In this document: piece by piece, positions 8,315 to 15,980 of the stretch
Position numbering within the stretch: position 1 is the first letter of the stretch
Layout of the letters: each line of letters starts with the position of its first letter
Assembly (NCBI GenBank): GCA_015493765.1
Contig: WGCQ01000248.1
Coordinates: 1-42,505, forward strand
DNA length: 42,505 nucleotides
Origin: Deltaproteobacteria bacterium
GTDB lineage: Bacteria > Myxococcota_A > UBA9042 > DTJE01 > S145-11
Direction: 5' to 3'
Notes under the pieces: model-generated
Databases searched by the model: none
What the model was told of the DNA's origin: nothing
What the model saw: only the letters and a program-made list of their open reading frames with translations
Position numbers and translations under genes: made by a program

Positions 8315-9846
8315 CAGGATATGCCTTTGTCCAGGATCACGCCGGTTATTTTTTGCAGGTCCGCATCCAGGGGGCGGTCCTCGCGCACCATGGGGACCAC
8401 GTTGCGTACCGCTGAAACCAGTCTTGCAATCCCGGGCCTGGTTTCCAATCCGCCACGCAGTTCCGCGGCCTGTGCAGCGGCCAGCACCTGGGCACCCACC
8501 ACGTGGGAGGCCAGCCCCATCACCCGGTCAGCATCCCTGGCAGCAATGGTCCCCAGGCTGACCTTGTCCTGGTTGTGGGACTCCGTACTGCGCGAAAACA
8601 CGGCAGCAGGCATGGTGTCCTTGGCCGCCTCCGCAGTGATTGCGGACGCCGTTATCTGTAATGCCTTGAATCCGTGGTGCAGCCCGGATTGAGGCCCATC
8701 CAGTCCAACCAGGTTTGACGGCAGTCCGCGGTTGAACCTGGTATCCACCAACAGGGCGAACTGGCGGTCCATCAGGTCGGCAGTGGATGCCAGGGCCGGT
8801 TTTATTGCATCCATGGCAAAGGCGATATGGCCGCCATAGAAATTCCCACCTGTCATGACCTCTCCGGTTTCGGGTTCCAGCAGCGGGTTGTCGCTGACCC
8901 CGTTCGCCTCGGTTTCCACCCATTTTTGTATCCAGTCCAACGCATCGTCCAGCACACCCAGCACGTGAGGCGTGCAGCGCAGCGAATACGGGTCCTGCAG
9001 GTGTTCGGGCCGTTCCGACTCCTGCGGCTGGCCAACGGCCTCCAGTAATGTCCATAGTTTTGCCGCCACCCTGGCCTGCCCAGGAAAGGGTTTGGCCGCA
9101 AAGATTTCCGGGCGGAAGTGGCGTCTGTGTCCTGCCATCCCGTGCACAGCCATGGCCGCGGCTGCAATGGCAGCATCCAGTACACGTCGGGCCGACTCCA
9201 CCACCACCACTGCAATGCCGGTCATAACAGAGGTCCCGTTGATCATGGCCAGCGGTTCCTTGGGCTTGAAGCGATACGGCCGAATGCCCGCCGCTTCCAA
9301 GGCCTCCGAGGCCGGCATCCTGCGTCCCCGGAAAAACACGTCGCGTTTGCCCTCCAGTGTGGCGGCCAGGTAGGACAAGGGTGTCAGGTCACCGGACGCG
9401 CCCACTGACCCGAGGGACGGCATCACCGGGGTGATCCCGTTGTTCAAAAACAGCACGATCCGGTCCAGCAGGTCCATGCTGACCCCGGAATAGCCCTTCA
9501 ACAGCGACATCAGCCTGCATACCATGGCCGCCCTGGTCTGGACTATGCCCAATGGTTCGCCACTGCCTGCCCCGTGGTAACGGATCAGGTTTTCGCCCAG
9601 TTCCGTGGACCGGTCAGCATCAACCCGGCTGCCACACGACCCGCCATAACCGGTGGTCACACCGTAAATCGGTTCACCGCGCTCCAGGGCCGCCTTTAGG
9701 TGACGCCTGGAACGTGCTATTTTTTCGGACACCTCCGGCAGGTCCACCGCGATCAAGGATTCGCCCCTGGCAATGGCATACACCTGGGCGGTACTCAATG
9801 GTGATTTGCCGATCTTGATTACGTGTTCTATGTCTTGTCTATGCAT
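8314..9846 (-). CDS. Aromatic amino acid / histidine ammonia-lyase family (MIO enzyme)
   Basis: GSVGASGDLTPLSYLA MIO (Ala-Ser-Gly) motif, YGVTTGYGGSC; first gene of the operon. Confidence 0.93.
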   Translation of the reverse strand: MHRQDIEHVIKIGKSPLSTAQVYAIARGESLIAVDLPEVSEKIARSRRHLKAALERGEPIYGVTTGYGGSCGSRVDADRSTELGENLIRYHGAGSGEPLGIVQTRAAMVCRLMSLLKGYSGVSMDLLDRIVLFLNNGITPVMPSLGSVGASGDLTPLSYLAATLEGKRDVFFRGRRMPASEALEAAGIRPYRFKPKEPLAMINGTSVMTGIAVVVVESARRVLDAAIAAAAMAVHGMAGHRRHFRPEIFAAKPFPGQARVAAKLWTLLEAVGQPQESERPEHLQDPYSLRCTPHVLGVLDDALDWIQKWVETEANGVSDNPLLEPETGEVMTGGNFYGGHIAFAMDAIKPALASTADLMDRQFALLVDTRFNRGLPSNLVGLDGPQSGLHHGFKALQITASAITAEAAKDTMPAAVFSRSTESHNQDKVSLGTIAARDADRVMGLASHVVGAQVLAAAQAAELRGGLETRPGIARLVSAVRNVVPMVREDRPLDADLQKITGVILDKGIS

Positions 9847-9901
9847 ATAAATCCATTGGCCCTTTCAATCGGGTAAAATATCGCAATTACTTAAGTCCTC
9901 G

Positions 9902-9934
9902 GGGATAATAATCCATGGAATTATCCCGTGTCAA
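9902..9934 (-). promoter_or_regulatory. Predicted promoter with overlapping dyad for the ammonia-lyase operon
   Basis: On minus strand TTGACA (9934-9929), 18-nt spacer, TATTAT (9910-9905); dyad GGGATAATAATCCATGGAATTATCCC at 9902-9927 overlaps it. Confidence 0.6.
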
Positions 9935-9994
9935 GCAATGATAAGCGCCCCGATTTCGATGGCAAATTTGAGGCTCTTCCGGAATTAGCCTGGG

Positions 9995-10181
9995 TGGCCG
10001 TGGACCGTTGACCGTGGCCGTGACCGTTGACCGAGACCGTGTGATCCCGGTGAAAACGAAAGCCGTGGAGCGCAGGCGGCCTCGCCTGCTTGGTTCGCGG
10101 GCGTCCCGCCGGCGATAATGTTTCATTACTTTTTCAAGCATTTACCTCGAATCATAAAAAGGGCGGGTTTGGAACCCGCCC
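9995..10181. repeat. Intergenic mosaic repeat, locus A (CCGTGR/CCGTTG hexamers + AGGCGGCCTCGCCTG + GGGCGGGTTTGGAACCCGCCC palindrome)
   Basis: ggccgtggaccgttgaccgtggccgtgaccgttgaccgagaccg; 45-nt module 10037-10081 shared with locus C; palindrome 10161-10181 shared with window end. Confidence 0.8.
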
Positions 10182-10254
10182 CTACGAATATTGTGTAAAT
10201 TCAGTGTGTTATGATACAAGACAAATTGTGTGTTGTGTAATATAACGACTTTGT

Positions 10255-10279
10255 CCCGAATTTAGTCAGGTAATTCGGG
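10255..10279 (+). promoter_or_regulatory. Promoter-associated dyad, copy 1
   Basis: CCCGAATT TAGTCAGGT AATTCGGG, perfect 8-bp arms, upstream of GatE-like gene. Confidence 0.65.
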
Positions 10280-10327
10280 TCAATACCCTCATATCGAAAA
10301 AAATCCAAAATATGTTACCATCAAGCG

Positions 10328-11968
10328 ATGTTTGAACACGTGATCAAATCGCAACATCTTCCGGATTTCCTGTGGAGCGAGGAAGAATACGAGTCGCTGG
10401 GCGTCAGGATCGAGTTGAAGGTACGCAGGCAGGTGGACAGGGGCGGCAAACTGCTGTGCAATTGCCCTGTCATGCCCCCGGACAGTGATTACGACGTGGA
10501 GGTATCCCGGCATCTGCGTCCGGCGGCTTACCACGGGGCAGGGCCTGCATCCATGCCCATGGCCGAAACCCGGTGTTTCCGCGAGGTGATTTATCGATTG
10601 ACCAGGAAAAGCTCGTGCACTTACGAAATGGACGACTCACCGCCGGTCAGAATAAACCGGGATGCATTGGCCGCTACAATTACAGTAGCCCGTTCAATGG
10701 GTTGTATCCTGCCTGAACAGTCCCAGATCATGCGGGAACGTTTTTTGGACGGCTCAATACCTTCCGGTTTCCAGCGCTCCATGCTGATTGGGTGGAATTG
10801 CAGCCTTCCGTTTCTAAAAAAATTATTGAACATTCAACGTGTTACATTGACAGAAGACTCGGCCAGGCTGGTCGAGGACTCCATGACCCGACGCGTGTTT
10901 ATGACGGATCGCCTGGGCGTGCCCGTGCTGGTCATAACCACTGCTCCTGAACTGCGCAATCCTGCACAGGCAGCGGCCGCCGCAACACTGCTGCGCATGG
11001 TAACCTCAAGGACACCGGGTGCCATGCACCGGCAATCGGCACTGAGGTTTGACCTGGGAATTGGCATCCGGGGGGCCGGTTTCGTGGAGGTCAGGGGGCT
11101 TGACAGCATCAATACACTGGTCCGTGTTGCCCATTACGAAGTCCTCCGTCAGAAACGCATGCTGGACCTGTCCGCGGAGGTCAACAGGCGGGGGATAGAT
11201 ATGCAACGCTTTGCCAGTCAGGACGTTACCCGGTGGTTCAAGAGCCTGAAAAAAACGCCACAGGACGTGGTTTACGCGGTGTTACTGCCTGGATTCAGGG
11301 GGCTCATGCGCCAGGCCATGGGTCCGAACCGCGAATTATTGGATGAATTCGTGGACCGGGTCCATCGTATTGCATGCCTGCCCCAAAACATGGTGCTATG
11401 CTCGGAGGGACCGGAGGACTTCGTGTTGTCCGAAGTATTTGCAAAGGCTGACAGACTGATGCAATCACGGCGTTCTGACGTCATCTTTTTACTCGTTGGC
11501 CCCGAGGAGTCGGTAAAATGGGGCGTAACGGCCTTGACTGAACAGGCGCGTGTGTTAACAGACGGCGGCAGCCCGGAGGTACGGCGTCCCTTGCGTAACG
11601 GTGAGACCACATTTCTTATGCCTGATACGGACAGCAGTTTGAGGCTGCCTGAAACCGACATGCCCGCGGTCCCCCTGCACAGCGACCTCAACACCATAGA
11701 CATGCCCTGGCAGATCGCAAGGGACATGCAGGCGCATGGGCTTTCCGCACAGCAGATCCGTGCCCTGATTGCAAAAAGGGCCGAGCATGTATTCAACCGC
11801 ATGTGCAACCTGGGCTACCAGCCGACACTCGCAGCCCAGTTGACCCTGCAATTCTGGAAACCGGAACTGGAAACGGCACTGATCGAGGCGGCAAAAGAGG
11901 CCTTGAATACATATTCAGAACCGTTACAACAAAAGGCCTTCATCAAGGGGAGGCTGAAGCATGGTTGA
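10328..11968 (+). CDS. gatE: Archaeal-type Glu-tRNA(Gln) amidotransferase subunit E-like (GatE family, divergent)
   Basis: Co-linear GatB/E landmarks: KLLCNCPVMP, RHLRP, YEMDDSPPVRINRDAL, FLDGSIPSGFQRSMLIG, DRLGVPVLVITTAPEL, SALRFDLGIGIRG, LPGFRGLM, SPEVRRPLRNGETTFLMPDT, LPETDMPAV. Confidence 0.85.
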   Translation: MFEHVIKSQHLPDFLWSEEEYESLGVRIELKVRRQVDRGGKLLCNCPVMPPDSDYDVEVSRHLRPAAYHGAGPASMPMAETRCFREVIYRLTRKSSCTYEMDDSPPVRINRDALAATITVARSMGCILPEQSQIMRERFLDGSIPSGFQRSMLIGWNCSLPFLKKLLNIQRVTLTEDSARLVEDSMTRRVFMTDRLGVPVLVITTAPELRNPAQAAAAATLLRMVTSRTPGAMHRQSALRFDLGIGIRGAGFVEVRGLDSINTLVRVAHYEVLRQKRMLDLSAEVNRRGIDMQRFASQDVTRWFKSLKKTPQDVVYAVLLPGFRGLMRQAMGPNRELLDEFVDRVHRIACLPQNMVLCSEGPEDFVLSEVFAKADRLMQSRRSDVIFLLVGPEESVKWGVTALTEQARVLTDGGSPEVRRPLRNGETTFLMPDTDSSLRLPETDMPAVPLHSDLNTIDMPWQIARDMQAHGLSAQQIRALIAKRAEHVFNRMCNLGYQPTLAAQLTLQFWKPELETALIEAAKEALNTYSEPLQQKAFIKGRLKHG

Positions 11969-13331
11969 TGCCGAGTACACCGGTAATATCGGGAACCTGT
12001 TTCGCAAACTGGGAATCCACGCGGGCGACCCAATCGAGTTGGATGTTGATGGCCGCAGGTTTGCCTGTGTCGTGTTGCCAGCCCATGGCCTGGCCGACAT
12101 GGTACGCCTCCGCATGCCGGATGGCTATATCATCGGCATTGAATGGCAACGCATAAAAAATGTACGGAAACTGGAGGCCTCAAGCCGCCAGGTTGCAACA
12201 GCAAACCAGCCGGTACCGCCTGCCCCAACCGGGCCTGACGTGGTGTTACTGGCAACCGGTGGTACGATTGCAGGCAGGCCTGACCCGGTTACGGGGGGCC
12301 TGGTCGCTGGCCGAGGTGCATCAGAACTCTATGCCCTGGTGCCCGAGCTGGCCGGACTTGCAAGGCTCAAAATGATAGACCTGTTCAGCGTCCTGTCCGA
12401 AAACATGCAACCGGCACACTGGGTGCGTATTGCCAGGGCGGTGCTGGAGGCGATCGACAGCGGGGCCCGTGGCGTCGTGGTGTCTCATGGGACGGATACC
12501 CTGCATTACACGGCCTCTGCACTTTCCTTCATGATTCAAAACCCACCGGTGCCAATCGTGCTGGTGGGCAGCCAGAAGTCCATCGACCGCCCGTCATCGG
12601 ATGCCGCATTGAACCTGATACATGCCGTGCAGGTGGCGTCAACTTCAGATATAGCAGAGGTCGTGGTGACCATGTTCGGCCCTACCAGCGACCAGTACGG
12701 CATCATCCACCGGGGGACCCGGGTCCGCAAGATGCATACATCGGCACGTTCCACCTTCAGGACCATTGGTGATGTGCCCTTGGGACTCGTGGATCACAAT
12801 GGAATCCGGATGTTACGCACTGATTACGCCAGGGTCGGTCAGACCCCACCGGTTCAACCCAGGATCGGTGTTTGCGACCGGGCTGCACTGCTGTATTACC
12901 ACCCTGGCATGTCACCTGAGGTTATCGATTTTTACGCAGCCAGCAAATTTCGGGGCCTGGTAATGGCCGGTACGGGCATGGGGCATTGCAGCGACGATGT
13001 GATTAATGGCTTAAAGCGGGCCGTGGACCAGGGATTGCAAGTCTTTATGACATCACAGACCTTGTGGGGTACAACAAATCCCTATGCCTACCAGACCGGT
13101 CGCCGCCTGATCGATGCAGGTGTCACCTTCCTGGCCAACATGCTGCCGGAAACCGCACTGGCGAAATTGTACTGGGCCCTGTCCCAAACCAAAGACCCCG
13201 AATCAGTCACCGCGTTGATGACTCAAAACATTGCAAACGAAATCGTACCGAGGGAACCACCGGACGGCTATCTGGTTTACCAGGGGGGAATACCTGAAGT
13301 GGCTGAATTCTTGCGAAAGGAACGCCTGTAA
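11961..13331 (+). CDS. gatD: GatD-like asparaginase-type subunit of Glu-tRNA(Gln) amidotransferase
   Basis: N-term GatD-like domain (GDPIELDVDGRRFACVVLP ... IGIEWQRI); ATGGTIAGRPDPVTGGLVAG; SHGTDTLHYTASALSFM; GSQKSIDRPSSDAALNL; HRGTRVRKMHTSARSTF. Confidence 0.93.
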   Translation: MVDAEYTGNIGNLFRKLGIHAGDPIELDVDGRRFACVVLPAHGLADMVRLRMPDGYIIGIEWQRIKNVRKLEASSRQVATANQPVPPAPTGPDVVLLATGGTIAGRPDPVTGGLVAGRGASELYALVPELAGLARLKMIDLFSVLSENMQPAHWVRIARAVLEAIDSGARGVVVSHGTDTLHYTASALSFMIQNPPVPIVLVGSQKSIDRPSSDAALNLIHAVQVASTSDIAEVVVTMFGPTSDQYGIIHRGTRVRKMHTSARSTFRTIGDVPLGLVDHNGIRMLRTDYARVGQTPPVQPRIGVCDRAALLYYHPGMSPEVIDFYAASKFRGLVMAGTGMGHCSDDVINGLKRAVDQGLQVFMTSQTLWGTTNPYAYQTGRRLIDAGVTFLANMLPETALAKLYWALSQTKDPESVTALMTQNIANEIVPREPPDGYLVYQGGIPEVAEFLRKERL

Positions 13332-13757
13332 TCAGGCAGGCTCGAAACCCACCAGTTCGATGTCGAATGTCAGCGTGTGTCCAGCAAGCGGATGATTTGC
13401 ATCCAGGGTTGCCGTATCACCATTGATTTCGACCACGGACAGGATGATCTGCTGCCCCTGGATCTCACCGGACAACAGGTCGCCCACCTGCACACCTTTC
13501 GGCAGGTCAGATACGGGTACTGATTGTTCCAGTCCGGCCACCCTGTCGCCATAGGCCTCCCCCGGGCTAAGGGTGATCGTCTTTTTATCCCCTACGGCCA
13601 TGCCGATCACACCATTACTGATGCCAGCCAGGATTTCATCGGTCCCAGCCTCGAACTCCAAGGGTTCGTCCTTTTCCGATTTATCAAAAATCGTCTTGTC
13701 TTCCAATAGTCCAACGTACTGTATGCTGACCTTGTCGCCTTTTTTTACCGTGTCCAT
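13332..13757 (-). CDS. FKBP-type peptidyl-prolyl isomerase (SlyD-like)
   Basis: VKKGDKVSIQYVGLLEDKTIFDKSEKDEPLEFEAGTDEILAGISNGVIGMAVGDKKTITLSPGEAYGDR. Confidence 0.92.
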   Translation of the reverse strand: MDTVKKGDKVSIQYVGLLEDKTIFDKSEKDEPLEFEAGTDEILAGISNGVIGMAVGDKKTITLSPGEAYGDRVAGLEQSVPVSDLPKGVQVGDLLSGEIQGQQIILSVVEINGDTATLDANHPLAGHTLTFDIELVGFEPA

Positions 13758-13886
13758 TAATTACTCCCAAGTCAAGTTATGTCGAGGAATTTGCGGAGAC
13801 AGTAACCAGCAAAGGCCAGGCACACTCCACCCCAACAGGTTTAAGTTAATCAAAATTCAATATGTTTGTCAATACCCAAATTATCT

Positions 13887-13911
13887 CCCAAATTACCTGA
13901 CTAAATCCATA
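13887..13911 (-). promoter_or_regulatory. Promoter-associated dyad, copy 2 (upstream of FKBP gene)
   Basis: Minus strand TATGGATT TAGTCAGGT AATTTGGG, followed by a second AATTTGGG then TTGACA(17)TTAACT. Confidence 0.6.
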
Positions 13912-13944
13912 GATTTATTACTTACCAAAAAATTTTTATTTCGA

Positions 13945-14018
13945 TGAGCTCGGTGGGAATCGAACCCACAACCGACGGATTAAGAGTCCGGTGCTCTACC
14001 TAATTGAGCTACGAGCCC
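13945..14018 (-). tRNA. tRNA-Lys(CTT)
   Basis: Cloverleaf: acceptor GGGCTCG/CGAGCTC, anticodon loop CTCTTAA, T arm GGTTCGATTCC. Confidence 0.93.
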
Positions 14019-14072
14019 ACAATACAAGGTTGATCGTCAGGCAGGCCTGCCACTACCGGCAGTAACTACCGG

Positions 14073-14147
14073 GGTGAGTAGAGGGACTTGAACCCTCAAC
14101 CCCCGGGACCACAACCCGGTGCTCTGACCAATTGAGCTATACTCACC
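14073..14147 (-). tRNA. tRNA-His(GTG)
   Basis: G-1:C73 extended acceptor GGTGAGTA/TACTCACC, anticodon loop TTGTGGT. Confidence 0.93.
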
Positions 14148-14170
14148 ATTTCAACCCGCCGCGGACCTCG

Positions 14171-14244
14171 TACGCCTGAGAGGATTCGAACCTCCGACCT
14201 GCGGATTAGAAGTCCGCTGCTCTATCCAACTGAGCTACAGGCGC
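14171..14244 (-). tRNA. tRNA-Arg(TCT)
   Basis: Cloverleaf with anticodon loop CTTCTAA, T arm GGTTCGAATCC. Confidence 0.93.
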
Positions 14245-14270
14245 CTTTCCAAAGAACCGCAACGGACATC

Positions 14271-14333
14271 TTAATACAATGTCGTATGCTGAATGTCAAG
14301 ACCCTGCTCCCAAATTACCTGACCAAATTCGGT
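14271..14333 (-). promoter_or_regulatory. tRNA operon promoter with dyad, copy 3
   Basis: Minus strand ACCGAATT TGGTCAGGT AATTTGGG (14333-14309), then TTGACA (14299-14294), 17-nt spacer, TATTAA (14276-14271), upstream of tRNA-Arg. Confidence 0.75.
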
Positions 14334-14370
14334 AGTCTGTTGCAGCAAACGGCCTTGCCTGCCGGTTTTT

Positions 14371-14500
14371 CCGTTGGCCGTGACCGTGGCCGTTGACCGT
14401 GGCCGTGGCCGTGACCGTTGACCGTTGGCCGTTGTCCGTGACCGTGTGGATCGTGGTAGTAACGAAGGCCATGGAGCGCAGGCGGCCTCGCCTGCTTGTA
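14371..14500. repeat. Intergenic mosaic repeat, locus B
   Basis: ccgttggccgtgaccgtggccgttgaccgtggccgtggccgtgaccgttgaccgttggcc followed by ggagcgcaggcggcctcgcctgctt. Confidence 0.8.
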
Positions 14501-14657
14501 ACCCAGGCGGCTCGCCTGGTCGTGGTGACCGTGAGAGTTGATTTAATGAAAATTATCGGGTCGTAGGGGCAGACCTATGAGCCTGTCCTGGGATTGCAAC
14601 GTGAAAAATTCTATAACAACTTGAAAATAAAAATATTTTTATGATACCCGTAAGCCA

Positions 14658-15857
14658 TTACAGGTCCGTCCCGTAAGGCAGGACCACACTGACCATAGTT
14701 CCTTCGCCCTTTTTACTGTGAATATCCAGGAAACCACCGTGTGCCTTGATGACTGCATCCACCATGTACATTCCCATGCCCAGGCCGCTGGATTCCTTGG
14801 TAGAAAACAGGGGCTCCACAACATGTTGAAGGACTTCCTCGTCCATACCAATTCCATTGTCCTTTACCGTTATATTAAGCCACCCATCCTTTGCAGCGGC
14901 TTCGATAAGTATTTGGTCATGCGGTTTGGTGGCGTCGATTGCATTGTTGATAATGTTTACAAGTGCCTGTATGACCCTCTGGCGGTCAAGTATGACCGGT
15001 GGTAAATCAGCCCCTGTCCGCAGTTTTATATCACGCAGCCGGCCCTCCTTGTTCAGCCGGGCCAGTTTTACCGCATCCTGAAGCAATGCACGCACATTCG
15101 TTTCTTTTTTGTAAAGTCGCCCCACCACTCCATTATTACGAATCAAAGCCATTATATCCTGCAAGGTCCTGTGCAGGCTCTCGAGACCTTGTATACTCAG
15201 CTCAAAAATGTCATGCAGGTCCTTTGTGCAATCCAGGCGTTGCAGTTCCTGTCCGATAAACATCAAACTGGACAGGGCATTACCCATTTCGTGGACGATA
15301 CCAGACGTCATTCGTCCCACCGTGCTAAAGCGCTCGGCCTGTATAAACCGGTGTTGCATCTGTTGGAGTTCCAGGTTTTTCTGTTCCAGGGAATCGATTT
15401 TGTGGTCCAGTTTCCCGACCAGTTGACGGATTGCCCTGGCATACATGGTCCTTTCCATGGCCTCCCGTACCGCAGCGAGTAATTGAGGCGTATCCAGGGG
15501 TTTTATCAGAAATTTGAATGCATTACCCTGGTTGATCGCATCCATGATCGCCTGGTACTCCGTGAACGCAGTGACCACGATGCCGGTTATGTCACGATCA
15601 AGTTGATTTATCCTGTCCAGTAACTGAACTCCGGTCATACCAGGCATCCTCTGGTCAACGATCACCACATCGCAATCCTTGCTCTTTAGTGTCTCGTAAG
15701 CCTCCTGGCCCGAATTCGCAGTCAACACCTTGAAATATTTGCCCATAAAAAGGCTCATTACCTCCACGTTTTCTATTTCGTCATCTACCACCATAACCGT
15801 GTTACTGACGAGCCCGGAAATCTGGTATTTTCTTATGAGTTCTTCGATCTTCATCAT
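14658..15857 (-). CDS. Response regulator receiver-histidine kinase hybrid
   Basis: N-term receiver VMVVDDEIENVEVM ... VIVDQRMPGMTGVQLL; C-term IVHEMGNALSSL H-box, DNGIGMDEEVLQHVVEPLFSTKESSGLGMGM ATPase. Confidence 0.92.
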   Translation of the reverse strand: MMKIEELIRKYQISGLVSNTVMVVDDEIENVEVMSLFMGKYFKVLTANSGQEAYETLKSKDCDVVIVDQRMPGMTGVQLLDRINQLDRDITGIVVTAFTEYQAIMDAINQGNAFKFLIKPLDTPQLLAAVREAMERTMYARAIRQLVGKLDHKIDSLEQKNLELQQMQHRFIQAERFSTVGRMTSGIVHEMGNALSSLMFIGQELQRLDCTKDLHDIFELSIQGLESLHRTLQDIMALIRNNGVVGRLYKKETNVRALLQDAVKLARLNKEGRLRDIKLRTGADLPPVILDRQRVIQALVNIINNAIDATKPHDQILIEAAAKDGWLNITVKDNGIGMDEEVLQHVVEPLFSTKESSGLGMGMYMVDAVIKAHGGFLDIHSKKGEGTMVSVVLPYGTDL

Positions 15858-15918
15858 GGGAAGTTTAATTTGTTTTTGGAAAAAAGCAAGGTAAAAAATA
15901 AGAACGAGTAATATTTAT

Positions 15919-15966
15919 GCTAAATTTAGTCAGGTAATTGCAATGTCTCCAAAGGGGAGATAAAAT
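15919..15966 (+). promoter_or_regulatory. Promoter-associated dyad copy 4 plus predicted promoter
   Basis: AAATT TAGTCAGGT AATT; overlapping TTGCAA (15938-15943), 17-nt spacer, TAAAAT (15961-15966). Confidence 0.6.
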
Positions 15967-15980
15967 CCTTCCGGGGTGTT

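Noticed and set aside
11961-13331. Asparaginase-like gene as an ordinary L-asparaginase
   Set aside because: N-terminal GatD domain, RKMHTS motif and direct overlap with a GatE-like gene fit GatD better.
13945-14244. A tRNA-Gln linked to the GatDE operon
   Set aside because: Anticodons read CTT (Lys), GTG (His) and TCT (Arg); none is Gln.
14371-14447. Hexamer array considered as a CRISPR array
   Set aside because: No 20-40 bp repeats with unique spacers, no cas genes in the window.
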